Shown: positions 15,916-25,905, counted from the stretch's first letter. The stretch is DNA of 64,000 bases from Bacteroidota bacterium (GCA_002746305.1 NVWV01000002.1:355737-419736); one strand, 5' to 3'. Translations and numbers: made by a program. The notes: a model not told the origin generated them from the letters alone.

Positions 15916-17002
15916 CTATTTCTTTTTCTGACCGAGTAAGTAGGCCTTATGAAAGGCTTCTAAATCACCGTCCATTACGGCTTGTACATTACTAGTCTCT
16001 TCTCCTGTTCTCACGTCTTTCACGAGCTTATATGGATGCATCACATAGTTTCTTATTTGACTTCCCCACTCTATCTTCATTTTACCGTTTTCTATCTCAG
16101 CACGTGCATCGGTTTGCTTACGCAACTCTATATCGTACAATTGGGATTTTAGCATTTTCATTGCTTCCTCCTTGTTGGCTAATTGAGACCGTGCCTGCTG
16201 GCACACCACCATGATACCTGTTGGCTTGTGTGTAAGCTGCACCTTGGTTTCCACCTTGTTTACATTTTGTCCTCCTGCACCACCACTTCTAGAAGTTTGC
16301 ATATCTATATCTCCCCAATTGAGTTCTATCTGTATGCTATCATCCACTACAGGATATATATATGCGGAGGCAAAACTAGTATGTCTCCGAGCACTGCTAT
16401 CAAAAGGGCTTATTCTTACCAATCGATGAACACCATTGTCTCCTTTCAAATACCCAAAGGCAAAATCCCCTGAAATCTGAATACTAATGGACTTAATTCC
16501 TGCTACATCGCCATCTACTTTATCCAATACCTCAACCTTGAACCCATTATTTTGGCCCCACATAATGTACATACGACTTAGCATACTTGCCCAGTCATTG
16601 CTTTCTGTTCCTCCGGCTCCCGCATTTATCTCCAAGATAGCATCCAGTTGATCTTCTTCACCACTGAGCATATTCTTGAACTCTAAATCTTCCAGTTTAT
16701 GAAGTGTTCCTTTATACTTTGCTTCTGTTTCTTCTTCCACATCCTCTCCCATTTCCTTAAACTCAAGTAGCACTTCAATATCCTCAACTCCCATATTTAC
16801 AGCTGCCCAAGCATCTGTCCATATTTTCTTTTTCTTGATATTTTTTAAGTGGAGTTCAGCCTTCTTGGGATCATTCCAAAATGCTGGATCGTGTGTTTGT
16901 TGCTCTTCATCTTCAATTAAAGCCAGATTTTTGGCTAAGTCAAAGATATTCCGCAAGTTTTGCTGTGCGGTTTTTAATGTCGTTGAATTGTTCTGTTGTC
17001 AT
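15916..17002 (-). CDS. prfB: Peptide chain release factor 2 with programmed +1 frameshift
   Basis: RF2 ends translation at UGA and UAA. The main frame contains the anticodon-like SPF ([12 protein letters not shown]) and the catalytic GGQ ([17 protein letters not shown]). Its true start is the ATG at 17000-17002: 20 codons ([20 protein letters not shown]) lead to CTT TGA C at 16939-16945, and a +1 shift at the UGA enters the main frame at Asp-Leu-Ala-Lys. The product is about 361 residues, the normal length. Frameshifting at the UGA by scarce RF2 is the known autoregulation. No strong Shine-Dalgarno-like stimulator precedes the slip site. A 12-bp gap separates it from the downstream membrane gene. 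Confidence 0.95.
16939..16945 (-). promoter_or_regulatory. RF2 autoregulatory +1 frameshift site
   Basis: CTT-TGA-C on the minus strand, the canonical RF2 slip site: peptidyl-tRNA on CUU moves one base when UGA waits in the A site, so low RF2 raises its own synthesis. Confidence 0.9.
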
Positions 17003-17044
17003 AACGGCCGCGAAAGTAAGAGGTGAAATAGAAAAGCAAAATAA

Positions 17045-17076
17045 AAAGCGTCAATCGATTACTCAATTGACGCTTT
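17045..17076 (-). terminator. Terminator of the outer-membrane barrel gene
   Basis: Eleven-base arms (AAAGCGTCAAT and ATTGACGCTTT) with a ten-base loop; on the minus strand a T-rich run follows. It lies 21 bases past the stop of the 17098 gene and before prfB. Confidence 0.8.
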
Positions 17077-17097
17077 CTTAATATTGTAAACTATGAA

Positions 17098-17790
17098 TTA
17101 CTTATCTCCTATGAGGTAAGAAATGCCTAAATAACCCATGAAATTCTTGTTTCTAAACCTATCATTAGCGTCATACCCAATTTCTGAATTGGCAGTGTAC
17201 TCTGTAAAGATGAGTCCTCCACCTAGATCTACACCCAGTCGTTTAGTAATGTCATACGAAATATTTAAAGTAGAATTCAAACTCCCCAAGTCGTTATCGC
17301 CTACCAAAAGTACATTCAATGAAGTAGGTTTAGCATTGGATTGGGTAGCTATACCTCCAGTTGGAGGATTGGCTGTTAATTCTGTACCAGAAGAAAACAC
17401 ATTGTTCTTTTGTTCACCTCCAAAACTTACACCCACCACGTCAATATCGAAACTTACTGAAAATTTATCGGAAACATCATATCCTATTCGAACATAGAGA
17501 TTGGCAAAATTATCTTGAACTGTTTTGAATCTCAATGTATCTACCTGATTATCATTCACAGTATACTTAGCTGGTGCTGTGATATAATCCAAATTAGAAC
17601 CATTGTAGACACTCAGTCTAACTCCTGGATTAATATGAAATTTTTCATTAATAACATTAAATTCTCTCTCCGCACCAATTGAAAACATAGCTGCATCAGC
17701 ACCTATAGAAGCTCCTGCATTCACTCTATACTGAGCAAAACTGGATAAAGTAGTACCAAAAATGAGAAGTGTAAGTATGATTTTTTTCAT
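17098..17790 (-). CDS. Outer-membrane beta-barrel protein
   Basis: A 230-residue protein with a signal peptide (cleavage near SSFAQ, residue 20). The rest alternates polar and hydrophobic residues in about 8-10 strands (NLYVRIGYDVSDKFSVSFDI, GVDLGGGLIFTEYTAN) and ends in a strand (YLGISYLIGDK), as in small porin-like barrels of the OmpA/OmpW type in Bacteroidota. Substrate or partner is unknown. It has its own terminator. Confidence 0.75.
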   Translation of the reverse strand: MKKIILTLLIFGTTLSSFAQYRVNAGASIGADAAMFSIGAEREFNVINEKFHINPGVRLSVYNGSNLDYITAPAKYTVNDNQVDTLRFKTVQDNFANLYVRIGYDVSDKFSVSFDIDVVGVSFGGEQKNNVFSSGTELTANPPTGGIATQSNAKPTSLNVLLVGDNDLGSLNSTLNISYDITKRLGVDLGGGLIFTEYTANSEIGYDANDRFRNKNFMGYLGISYLIGDK

Positions 17791-17851
17791 GAAATTGACT
17801 TTAATTGATTGTAGTCATTAACGTTGACCATCAAACATACTGACATAAAAA

Positions 17852-17872
17852 AAGAGCTTAACTAAGCTCTTC
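17852..17872 (-). terminator. Terminator overlapping the stop codon of the 17858 gene
   Basis: On the minus strand AAGAGCTTA pairs with TAAGCTCTT, followed by seven T. The TAA stop codon lies inside the hairpin, so coding and termination signals overlap. Confidence 0.75.
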
Positions 17873-18187
17873 TTTTATTTTATCTCTTATTTCCTGAATC
17901 TCTTCTCGATTTGCAGATCGATCTACTTTTAGCATCAGCTCTAGTAGATACTGCATATCTGTCATATCTCCTATTTCCTCCTCTGCTACATAACCCAGAT
18001 CAAAATTCTTTTTCTCAGTAATATAAGCACTTGCAAGTCTGCAGATCTTAACAACCGTTGGTTCTTCCTCTTCCAATGCTAATATCCTAATATCTGCTAG
18101 TTGTGCTACAGTCTTATCTGCATCAAACTTTTTCGTAACATCCTTAAGTAAGTTATTGATAGCTAAATTAGCTTTTGCTTCCCTCAT
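17858..18187 (-). CDS. Small acidic helical protein (109 aa), unknown
   Basis: A soluble, mostly alpha-helical, strongly charged protein (ALEEEEPTVVKICRLASAYI, NREEIQEIRDKIKEELS). It has no signal peptide, membrane helix or enzyme motif. I cannot place it in a family. It is a single gene opposite cinA with a 210-bp shared upstream region, ending in a terminator that includes its stop codon. The compact arrangement and good codon use support it as a real gene. Confidence 0.65.
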   Translation of the reverse strand: MREAKANLAINNLLKDVTKKFDADKTVAQLADIRILALEEEEPTVVKICRLASAYITEKKNFDLGYVAEEEIGDMTDMQYLLELMLKVDRSANREEIQEIRDKIKEELS

Positions 18188-18337
18188 TGTATTTAATAAT
18201 TTGGTGCGAAAATAATTTTAAACGCTTCAATATCCACATACTTTTTTATAACATCATCAATCTAACAACTTAAATCATCAGAATAGCCATCTTTAATAAT
18301 ATCCTATAATTAGTTAACTAATTGTTTCATAGATAGT

Positions 18338-18345
18338 TAAATTTG
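18338..18345 (+). promoter_or_regulatory. -7 promoter element of cinA
   Basis: TAAATTTG fits TAnnTTTG, 52 bases before the cinA ATG. Confidence 0.5.
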
Positions 18346-18397
18346 TATCCTTCATCCACTATCATCATTTATACACTCAATCGTAACGCCATTAAAA

Positions 18398-19636
18398 ATG
18401 CTTGCTGAAATAATAACCATTGGAGACGAAATACTTATTGGGCAAACCATCGACACTAATTCTGCCTGGCTGGGCAAACACCTCAACGCATACGGAGTTG
18501 AAGTAATTCAAATAAGCTCTATCAATGATAAACGAGAAAGTATTGTAAACGCAATTAAGGCTGCCGAGTCTAGAGCAGATGTAATCTTGATAACCGGAGG
18601 TTTGGGTCCTACCAAGGATGATATAACTAAAAAAGTACTTACGGATTACTTCAATGCTGAACTAGTTCAAAATGATGAAGCTCTGGTCAATATCACACAA
18701 ATGTTTGAAAGTCGTGGCCGTCAAGTCATACAGGTAAACAAGGACCAGGCCCTTGTTCCTGATAATTGTGAGGTTATTCAAAATGCAAAAGGTACTGCTC
18801 CAGGTATGTACTTTGAAGAAAATGGTAAAATCTATGTGAGCATGCCGGGTGTGCCTTATGAAATGAAGGCCATGATGCAAAATGATATTTTTGAAAAACT
18901 CAACAAACATGGGGACAACTATACCATAGTCCACAATACTATTACGGTTATTGGTATTCCTGAATCACATTTGGCCGTTTCCATTGAATCGGTAGAGGAC
19001 AATCTTCCTGAAGATATCAAACTGGCTTATTTACCCCATTTAAATCTTGTACGACTCCGATTATCTGGTAAGTCCTCCACGAGAACTAAAACTGAATTGT
19101 TGGCAGATATTGAACTGAATTTTAACGCCATTAAAGATATTATTGGTGATGTATGGTTTGACGGTGATAGAAGCCTACCTGAAATAGTCGGAGAATTGTT
19201 AAAAGCTAGTAATCAAACCATAGGAACCATTGAGAGCTGCTCCGGTGGCTTTATAGCCCATAATATCACTGCCATAGCAGGGAGTTCTTCATACTACAAA
19301 GGAAGTCTCTTAACCTATGCCTATGAGGCCAAAGTAGCTATTGCAGGTATCGACCAAGATTTACTAAATCGTGTTGGTGCTGTTAGTGAGGAAGTGTGCA
19401 CTGAAATGGCCCTCAATGCCAAGAAGAAATTAGAAGTGGATTACTGCATTTCTACTACAGGTATAGCAGGTCCTGGTGGCGGAACAGCAGAAAAACCTGT
19501 AGGTCTTGTATACATTGGAATTGCCAAGCCTGATGGGACTGTAGAAGTAAAACGATGTGAGTTTAGAGGTACACGCTTGCAGATTATAGAAAGAACTGCA
19601 TACACTGCTTTGGATATGGTGAGACGCAATCTTTAG
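18398..19636 (+). CDS. cinA: CinA-like protein (COG1058/NMN amidohydrolase)
   Basis: A 412-residue two-domain protein of normal length. Residues 1-170 form the MoCF/COG1058 domain (GDEILIGQTIDTNSAWLG, ITGGLGPTKDDIT, MPGVPYEM). Residues about 255-410 form the PncC domain (ESCSGGFIAHNITAIAGSS, STTGIAGPGGG), which deamidates nicotinamide mononucleotide to nicotinate mononucleotide in NAD salvage; the COG1058 domain is linked to ADP-ribose hydrolysis. It ends in a 4-base convergent overlap with the COG2509 gene and no terminator lies between them. Confidence 0.93.
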   Translation: MLAEIITIGDEILIGQTIDTNSAWLGKHLNAYGVEVIQISSINDKRESIVNAIKAAESRADVILITGGLGPTKDDITKKVLTDYFNAELVQNDEALVNITQMFESRGRQVIQVNKDQALVPDNCEVIQNAKGTAPGMYFEENGKIYVSMPGVPYEMKAMMQNDIFEKLNKHGDNYTIVHNTITVIGIPESHLAVSIESVEDNLPEDIKLAYLPHLNLVRLRLSGKSSTRTKTELLADIELNFNAIKDIIGDVWFDGDRSLPEIVGELLKASNQTIGTIESCSGGFIAHNITAIAGSSSYYKGSLLTYAYEAKVAIAGIDQDLLNRVGAVSEEVCTEMALNAKKKLEVDYCISTTGIAGPGGGTAEKPVGLVYIGIAKPDGTVEVKRCEFRGTRLQIIERTAYTALDMVRRNL

Positions 19637-21216
19637 CTCTCAATCTTTGTTGCTATTGCCTTCACCACCCGCACTCCATCTACTGCAGCACTAATAATAC
19701 CTCCTGCAAACCCTGCTCCTTCTCCACATGGGTATAGATTGGTTAATTCAACGTGATGTAGATCCCTTGTTCTGGGAATGCGAACTGGTGCACTGGTCCT
19801 ACTTTCAGGTCCTGTAACTATAGCATCGATATGATCAAAACCTTTCAGTTTCTTGGTTATTGCTCGCAACCCTTCTCTAAGTCTATAGTTAATCTCCTTT
19901 GGATAGAGACTATTCAAATCAACACTTGTCATTCCCGGATGATAACTGCTCTCATTAAGTTGAGATGTTTTACGTTCTGCAAGATAGTCCGTTAAGTTTT
20001 GAGCTGGAACTTTGAACTTTTCCCCACCCATTTGGTATGCCCTTTGCTCTATATTCTTCTGAAACTCCAATCCAGCCAGTGGACCATAGTGTTTAAAGTC
20101 CTTCCATTCTTCCTCTCCTATTTCAGTAACCCAGCCACTGTTAGCATATTCTCCATTTCGCTTACTGGGACTCCATCCGTTCACGACTACTTCTCCATTA
20201 TCTGTCGCAGCAGGTGCTATTATTCCTCCGGGACACATACAAAAAGAAAATGCTCCTTTACCCTTTACTTGAGTCACTAAACTATAGCTAGCTGGAGGTA
20301 AAATGCTGGCGTTTTGTTCGTTATGATATTGAATAGTATTAATCAACGTCTGTGGGTGCTCAATTCTGAAACCCATGGCAAAAGGTTTAGCTTCTAAAGC
20401 GACCTTTCTTTCGTGAAGCAGAGAATAAATATCTCTTGCACTGTGACCTGTTGCCAAAATCATCTGATTACTAAACTCCCATTTGTTATTAATAGCCACT
20501 TCCGTTACTTTACCATCCTCATACTTGAAGTCTGTAAGCTTGGCTCCAAAACGAACTTCTCCTCCTTTCTCAATAATGGTTTCTCTCAATTTTTCAATGA
20601 TTTGAGGAAGTTTATTGGTACCTATATGAGGATGAGCCTCGTACAAAATATTTTCATCTGCTCCATGCAAAACAAACAGCTCCAAAATCTCTTGAATTTT
20701 GCCCCGTTTCATGGAACGTGTATATAGCTTTCCATCCGAAAAAGTGCCTGCTCCACCTTCACCATAACAATAGTTAGACTCGGGATCTATTTCTCCAGAC
20801 CTATTTAGCTTTGCGACATCTTTTCTGCGTTCCTTAACGGCCTTTCCTCTTTCTATTACAATCGGTTTAATGCCCATTTGCAAACACTGTAAAGCTGCAA
20901 AAATACCAGCAGGTCCAAAACCAATGATATGCACTGTTTTGTTACTATCCAATGAAGAAAAGGTTGGCATACTTATCTTATCTGGATAGTCATTTTCTGT
21001 AAATACTTCAAGCCTTAGATTGTATTTTATGTTGGTTTTTCGAGCATCTAAAGACTTTTTAAGCGTCTTAATAGCGTTTATACCCTTACTGCTCGCCTTA
21101 ACCCTTGATTTGAAATAATCCAACAAATTATCTCTATTGGTTTCATACTCTTTTATGGGAATGCTTATCTCTACTATATCTCTAGCCACTTTTACTTTTC
21201 CAAGAAGTTTCCACAA
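19633..21216 (-). CDS. FAD-dependent dehydrogenase, COG2509 family
   Basis: A 527-residue flavoprotein. Residues about 1-85 are the small N-terminal domain of this family; the dinucleotide-binding motif follows (VHIIGFGPAGIFAALQCL), then IERG and the conserved CYGEGGAGTFSDGKLYTR. A second FAD contact appears near the end (YPCGEGAGFAGGIISAAVDG). These enzymes are annotated as uncharacterised NAD(P)/FAD oxidoreductases; no substrate is known. The start is TTG at 21214-21216, because an in-frame stop lies seven codons upstream and no ATG is available. It is divergent from the transketolase gene across 45 bp. Confidence 0.88.
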   Translation of the reverse strand: MWKLLGKVKVARDIVEISIPIKEYETNRDNLLDYFKSRVKASSKGINAIKTLKKSLDARKTNIKYNLRLEVFTENDYPDKISMPTFSSLDSNKTVHIIGFGPAGIFAALQCLQMGIKPIVIERGKAVKERRKDVAKLNRSGEIDPESNYCYGEGGAGTFSDGKLYTRSMKRGKIQEILELFVLHGADENILYEAHPHIGTNKLPQIIEKLRETIIEKGGEVRFGAKLTDFKYEDGKVTEVAINNKWEFSNQMILATGHSARDIYSLLHERKVALEAKPFAMGFRIEHPQTLINTIQYHNEQNASILPPASYSLVTQVKGKGAFSFCMCPGGIIAPAATDNGEVVVNGWSPSKRNGEYANSGWVTEIGEEEWKDFKHYGPLAGLEFQKNIEQRAYQMGGEKFKVPAQNLTDYLAERKTSQLNESSYHPGMTSVDLNSLYPKEINYRLREGLRAITKKLKGFDHIDAIVTGPESRTSAPVRIPRTRDLHHVELTNLYPCGEGAGFAGGIISAAVDGVRVVKAIATKIES

Positions 21217-21261
21217 AGATTTTATAAAACTTCAATTTAACCCACCTTTGTTCACAATAAA

Positions 21262-22110
21262 ATGACAAAACCAATTACTGAATTGAAAGAGTACGTTGCT
21301 CAAACACGTAGAGACATCGTAAGAATGGTACATGGAGTGCAATCTGGTCACCCCGGAGGATCACTTGGGTGTACAGAACTTTTAACTGTTCTCTATCAAA
21401 ATGTATTAAGACATAACCCATCTAACTTTAATATGGATGGTACCAATGAGGACGTATTCATTTTATCCAATGGGCATATCTCTCCAGTATATTACAGTGC
21501 TTTAGCTCACAGTGGTTATTTTCCCATTTCTGAGTTGGCTACTTTTCGTAAGCTAAACACACGGTTGCAAGGACACCCAACGACACATGAGGGACTTCCT
21601 GGTGTTCGAATTGCATCTGGTTCATTAGGACAAGGTTTATCTGTTTCCTGCGGTATCGCACAAGCTAAAAAATTGAATAACGACGATAAGTTAGTTTATG
21701 TTTTAATGGGTGATGGTGAGTTACAAGAAGGACAAGTGTGGGAAGCTATAATGTATGCAGCTCACAATAAAATAGACAATCTAATCGCCACCGTAGACGT
21801 TAATGGAAGACAGATAGATGGCGACACAAAGGATATTATGGGCTTCACAGAGCTTAGATCAAAATTTGAAGCTTTTAACTGGAACGTTATATCAATGGAC
21901 GGAAACGATTTGAATGATGTGCAAGAGACCTTAAGTAAAGCAGGTGTTCTTTCAGGAAATGGCAAACCAATCTGTATACTTATGAATACAGAAATGGGTA
22001 ATGGAGTTGACTTTATGATGGGCAGCCATAAGTGGCACGGTATACCTCCCAACGACGAGCAACTGGAAGCAGCTTTAGCTCAGAACCCATCAAGTATAGG
22101 AGACTACTAA
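21262..22110 (+). CDS. Transketolase, N-terminal (TPP-binding) subunit
   Basis: A 282-residue protein equal to the first half of transketolase, which moves two-carbon units in the pentose phosphate pathway. It has the HPGGSLGCTELLTVLY opening and the thiamine diphosphate motif GDGELQEGQ...VDVNG, with His in GSHKWHGIPP. Split transketolases work as heteromers with a second protein carrying the pyrimidine-binding and C-terminal domains; here that is the 23529 gene, with a VWA gene between. Confidence 0.93.
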   Translation: MTKPITELKEYVAQTRRDIVRMVHGVQSGHPGGSLGCTELLTVLYQNVLRHNPSNFNMDGTNEDVFILSNGHISPVYYSALAHSGYFPISELATFRKLNTRLQGHPTTHEGLPGVRIASGSLGQGLSVSCGIAQAKKLNNDDKLVYVLMGDGELQEGQVWEAIMYAAHNKIDNLIATVDVNGRQIDGDTKDIMGFTELRSKFEAFNWNVISMDGNDLNDVQETLSKAGVLSGNGKPICILMNTEMGNGVDFMMGSHKWHGIPPNDEQLEAALAQNPSSIGDY

Positions 22111-22147
22111 ACGAATAGCACGGTTTTTGAACGACTATCTGCATATT

Positions 22148-23509
22148 ATGGCAAAATTGAACAAAATATGGGCAATACTCCTGTTATTCATAACAGTAAA
22201 TACGTATGCCCAACAGCCTAAAACGAGAATACTCTTTGTATTGGACGGCAGTGGTAGTATGTATGCCAAGATGGGGAAGGACAATCGAATTACGGTTGCC
22301 AAACGTCTCCTAACGAGAATTGTTGATAGTCTTCAATACCAAAATGATCTTGAATTGGCTCTTAGGGTTTATGGTCATCAAAGCCTAAAGACGGAACGAA
22401 ATTGTAAAGACACCAAACTTGAGGTTCCGTTTGGTCCAAACAATCATCGCTCCATCAAAGAAAAAATAAAAACCCTTCGACCTAAAGGAACTACACTCAT
22501 AGCTTACTCGCTTCAGGAAGCTGCTTATGACTTTCCTAAAACGCCTGGAGTCCGAAATATAATCATCCTAATAACGGACGGTATTGAAGAGTGTGATGGA
22601 GACCCATGTGCGGTATCGCTAGCCTTACAAAAACAAGGAGTAGTCCTGCGTCCATTTGTGATTGGTCTTGGTCTAAGTGCAGATTTTAGAACACAATTCG
22701 AATGCGTCGGTCGTTACTTTGAGGCTGAAACCGAGGCTGACTTTGAAAACGTATTGAATGTTGTTATTAGTCAGGCCATTAATAATACATCTGCTCAGGT
22801 GAACCTACTGGATATATATGGTAGACCAACAGAGACCAATGTAAATATGACCTTTACTGATTCTCGGTCAGGCAAGGAAATTTACAATTACTACCATACC
22901 TTAAACTATAGAGGAAATCCTGATACATTTTATCTAGACCCCTCCTATTCCTACGATGTTACTGTTCATACCATCCCACCTGTTACTAAAAAGAACATTA
23001 ACCTAACTGCAGGAACACACAATACTATTGCCATTGATGCTCCCCAAGGTGATCTAAATCTTAAAATAATTGGAGTAACCAATTACAAAAATCTACAAGC
23101 ATTGATTATTGATAAGAAGACAAACGAGATTATTAATGTTCAAGACTTTAATGGTACCCAAAAGTACATTGTAAATGACTACAAGGTAGAACTACTTACA
23201 CTACCTAGAATTACACAGGAGAATGTAGCTGTTCAACAAAACAAGATAACTACTCTGCAAGTACAGCAACCTGGAAAACTGAATATCGTAACAAGGGGAT
23301 TATTTGAAGCTGGAATATTTAGACGACATAAAGGCAAACTTGAATTAGTCAAGAATCTAAACCTAAAAACCAATCAAAACATAGTTGTTTTGCAACCCGG
23401 AGACTACAAATTAATTTACAGACAATCCGCGGTAAAAGAAACTCTCAATACCAAGACCATAAAATTCACCATAAAATCTGGTGTAATGAAACATATCAAT
23501 ATACAATAA
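22148..23509 (+). CDS. Secreted von Willebrand factor A-domain protein
   Basis: ATG at 22148 is chosen over an upstream TTG because it gives a proper signal peptide ([15 protein letters not shown], cleavage near TYAQ). The 453-residue product has a VWA domain at about 27-220 with the metal-binding MIDAS set: DGSGS at 33-37, the loop [13 protein letters not shown] and [10 protein letters not shown]. The rest looks like beta-sandwich modules. VWA domains bind ligands through a metal, outside the cytosol here. Its position inside the transketolase pair is odd: 37 bp after the first and 19 bp before the second gene, so it is cotranscribed. Confidence 0.8.
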   Translation: MAKLNKIWAILLLFITVNTYAQQPKTRILFVLDGSGSMYAKMGKDNRITVAKRLLTRIVDSLQYQNDLELALRVYGHQSLKTERNCKDTKLEVPFGPNNHRSIKEKIKTLRPKGTTLIAYSLQEAAYDFPKTPGVRNIIILITDGIEECDGDPCAVSLALQKQGVVLRPFVIGLGLSADFRTQFECVGRYFEAETEADFENVLNVVISQAINNTSAQVNLLDIYGRPTETNVNMTFTDSRSGKEIYNYYHTLNYRGNPDTFYLDPSYSYDVTVHTIPPVTKKNINLTAGTHNTIAIDAPQGDLNLKIIGVTNYKNLQALIIDKKTNEIINVQDFNGTQKYIVNDYKVELLTLPRITQENVAVQQNKITTLQVQQPGKLNIVTRGLFEAGIFRRHKGKLELVKNLNLKTNQNIVVLQPGDYKLIYRQSAVKETLNTKTIKFTIKSGVMKHINIQ

Positions 23510-23528
23510 GCTAAGACTAAAATATTTA

Positions 23529-24479
23529 ATGACAAACCTTACCTCAATGGAGAAAAAAGATACAAGATCGGGATTTGGAGATGGCCTTTACGAGCTGGGA
23601 CTTAAAAATGACAAGGTAGTTGGACTATGTGCTGACCTTACCGGTTCACTGAAAATGAATAAATTTCAGGATGAGTTTCCTGAGCGTTTCTTCCAAATGG
23701 GAATTGCAGAAGCCAATATGATTAGTATGGCTGCAGGTCTTGCTACAGCCGGTAAAATTCCTTTTACAGGTACTTTTGCTAACTTTTCTACAGGTAGGGT
23801 GTATGACCAGATTCGTCAGTCTGTTGCCTATTCTAACAAAAATGTAAAAATTTGTGCTTCACACGCAGGTCTTACCTTGGGTGAAGATGGAGCTACCCAC
23901 CAAATTTTAGAAGATATTGGTCTAATGAAAATGTTGCCAGGAATGACTGTTATAAATCCATGTGATTATAACCAAACCAAAGCTGCAACAATTGCAATAG
24001 CAGATTATGAAGGTCCTGTCTACTTGAGATTTGGCAGACCAAAATGGCCTATATTCACTGATCCAGATAGTTTTGAGATTGGAAAAGCTCTTCATATGAA
24101 GACTGGGACTGATGTCACTATTTTTGCAACGGGACATTTGGTATGGAATTCTCTTGAAGCTGCAAAAGCATTGGCTGAAGAAGGTATCTCTGCGGAAGTA
24201 ATTAATATCCACACGATTAAGCCATTGGATAACAAAGCAATATTAGATGCTGTAGCCAACACCAAATGTGTAGTGACTGCAGAAGAACACCAAATGAATG
24301 GTGGGCTTGGCGATAGTATTTGTCAATTATTGGCAAGACACACACCACTTCCTGTGGAAATGGTAGCTGTCAATGATAGTTTCGGTGAAAGTGGAACTCC
24401 AATGGAGCTTCTTGATAAATACGGACTGGGTATTAAAGATGTTGTCGCTGCGGCAAAGCGTGTCATAGCAAGGAAATAA
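23529..24479 (+). CDS. Transketolase, C-terminal subunit
   Basis: A 316-residue partner of the 21262 gene. It contains the pyrimidine-binding domain with catalytic-type Glu ([19 protein letters not shown]), [20 protein letters not shown], and the C-terminal transketolase domain ([11 protein letters not shown] is seen as [16 protein letters not shown]). Together the two chains make a full cytosolic transketolase. A second in-frame ATG at codon 7 ([13 protein letters not shown]) is an equally likely start. Confidence 0.93.
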   Translation: MTNLTSMEKKDTRSGFGDGLYELGLKNDKVVGLCADLTGSLKMNKFQDEFPERFFQMGIAEANMISMAAGLATAGKIPFTGTFANFSTGRVYDQIRQSVAYSNKNVKICASHAGLTLGEDGATHQILEDIGLMKMLPGMTVINPCDYNQTKAATIAIADYEGPVYLRFGRPKWPIFTDPDSFEIGKALHMKTGTDVTIFATGHLVWNSLEAAKALAEEGISAEVINIHTIKPLDNKAILDAVANTKCVVTAEEHQMNGGLGDSICQLLARHTPLPVEMVAVNDSFGESGTPMELLDKYGLGIKDVVAAAKRVIARK

Positions 24480-24484
24480 GTAGA

Positions 24485-25330
24485 GTGAAAGTTCTATTTG
24501 TTTACAATAAAAAAGCGGGTAAAAAATTTGAGCCCTCCGTTGTAAATCAAATCACAGAACTAATTCCTCAATCCATTGACTTTCTATTTGTTGACATTAG
24601 AGAGTTTGATGCTTATGACACTTCTTCGTTTGATTCTATAGTAGCAATTGGTGGTGATGGCACCATTAATACGGTAGCTTCAAGATGCACTAAACAACAA
24701 AAAACATTGGGTATTATCCCAAAAGGTTCTGGTGATGGATTGGCTCGATTTTTAGGAATCCCTAGAAACTTAAACCAGGCTTTGGAAATTTTCTTGAATG
24801 GTAAAACAATAGCTATTGACACTGCAAGTGTTTCCAATACCTTTTTTATAAACGTTGCTGGTGCTGGATTTGAGGCAAAAGTGGCCCATAAGTTTGGAGC
24901 TGGTGGTGTAAGAGGGTTAAAAGGATATGCAAAAACCATCCTTGACTTATTTACCAAAGAAAAGGAAAAGGAGGTAACATTGACTATAGAAGGTGTTGAA
25001 ACTACTCTCCCGTTCTTTAGCATTAGCATTGCCAATGGAGCTCAATGGGGAAACGACTTTGAGATAGCAAGTGCCGCTGACATACAAGATGGACTTCTAG
25101 ATATTGCCATTATGCGAAAGCCCAAATGGTATCAAATAGCTTTACTCGTTTCATATCTAAGAACTAAAAAACAAAAGAATAACAAACTCTTCACCTACTA
25201 CAAGGCTTCAAAGCTTAGTATTAAACGTAGCGGTAAAAAATGGCATATAGACGGAGAACCCGTAATTTTGAAAAATAAGAAGGATGTAGTTCTCAACCCC
25301 AAAAGTTTAAACGTAATGATAGCCAAATGA
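24485..25330 (+). CDS. Diacylglycerol/lipid kinase family protein
   Basis: A 281-residue protein of the DAGK-catalytic (YegS/BmrU) family. Near the N-terminus it has NKKAGKKFEPS, then the ATP-binding IGGDGTINTVASRC and PKGSGDGLARFLGIPRN. These enzymes phosphorylate diacylglycerol or related lipids at the inner membrane. It begins with GTG five bases after the transketolase stop, and its last codon overlaps the start of the next gene by four bases (ATGA). Confidence 0.9.
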   Translation: MKVLFVYNKKAGKKFEPSVVNQITELIPQSIDFLFVDIREFDAYDTSSFDSIVAIGGDGTINTVASRCTKQQKTLGIIPKGSGDGLARFLGIPRNLNQALEIFLNGKTIAIDTASVSNTFFINVAGAGFEAKVAHKFGAGGVRGLKGYAKTILDLFTKEKEKEVTLTIEGVETTLPFFSISIANGAQWGNDFEIASAADIQDGLLDIAIMRKPKWYQIALLVSYLRTKKQKNNKLFTYYKASKLSIKRSGKKWHIDGEPVILKNKKDVVLNPKSLNVMIAK

Positions 25331-25698
25331 GTAAGAAAAAGATGCAAAAGCTAGACTTGTCTAATTTCTTTACAAGTCAACAGGAAGATACTGGTTTCAA
25401 GGTATTCGGAGAATCGGATGGTAAAAAAGAAGAACCTACAGCCAATTTACCTGCAAATGCTCAGAAACTATCTGTTCGTAAAGAAAAGAAAGGAAGAGGC
25501 GGCAAAACGGTAACTGTGGTAGAAGGCTATCAAGGGAATCCACAGACCTTAGAGGCTTTATGCAAAAAAGTAAAGCAACAATGCGGTGTTGGTGGATCGG
25601 TAGACCGAAAGACATTTATTATACAGGGAGATAAAGCGGATCAAGTGGTTAAGATTTTAATCAAAGAAGGTTATAATGCTAGAAAGACAACCATGTAA
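25327..25698 (+). CDS. SUI1/YciH-family translation factor-like protein
   Basis: A 123-residue protein with a disordered basic first half and a C-terminal SUI1 (eIF1-like) domain: KGRGGKTVTVVEGYQGN, LEALCKKVKQQCGVGGSVDR and VKILIKEGYNARK. Bacterial YciH-type proteins are thought to act at translation initiation on the ribosome; function is poorly known. It overlaps the lipid kinase gene by four bases, so expression is coupled. Confidence 0.88.
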   Translation: MSKKKMQKLDLSNFFTSQQEDTGFKVFGESDGKKEEPTANLPANAQKLSVRKEKKGRGGKTVTVVEGYQGNPQTLEALCKKVKQQCGVGGSVDRKTFIIQGDKADQVVKILIKEGYNARKTTM

Positions 25699-25897
25699 AA
25701 AGGTGGTGGAAAAGTAGATGTTTTCACCAAAACCTTAGTATATTTTACTTTAAGAACTTATACCAAACTCTAATTATCAGATCGTTATGGACTATCAATT
25801 CCCTTCACTCAATTTATCATTTTTTGGAACTGATTAATATCAGTCCTAAAATAATTAGAATGGTTACATTAGTCTTAGGTTAGTATATCCACAAACT

Positions 25898-25905
25898 TAC
25901 ATTTG
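25898..25905 (+). promoter_or_regulatory. -7 promoter element of pckA
   Basis: TACATTTG fits TAnnTTTG, 15 bases before the pckA ATG. Confidence 0.5.

Noticed and set aside
22127..22147. TTG start for the VWA gene.
   Set aside because: It would place seven polar residues before the signal peptide; the ATG at 22148 is a better start.
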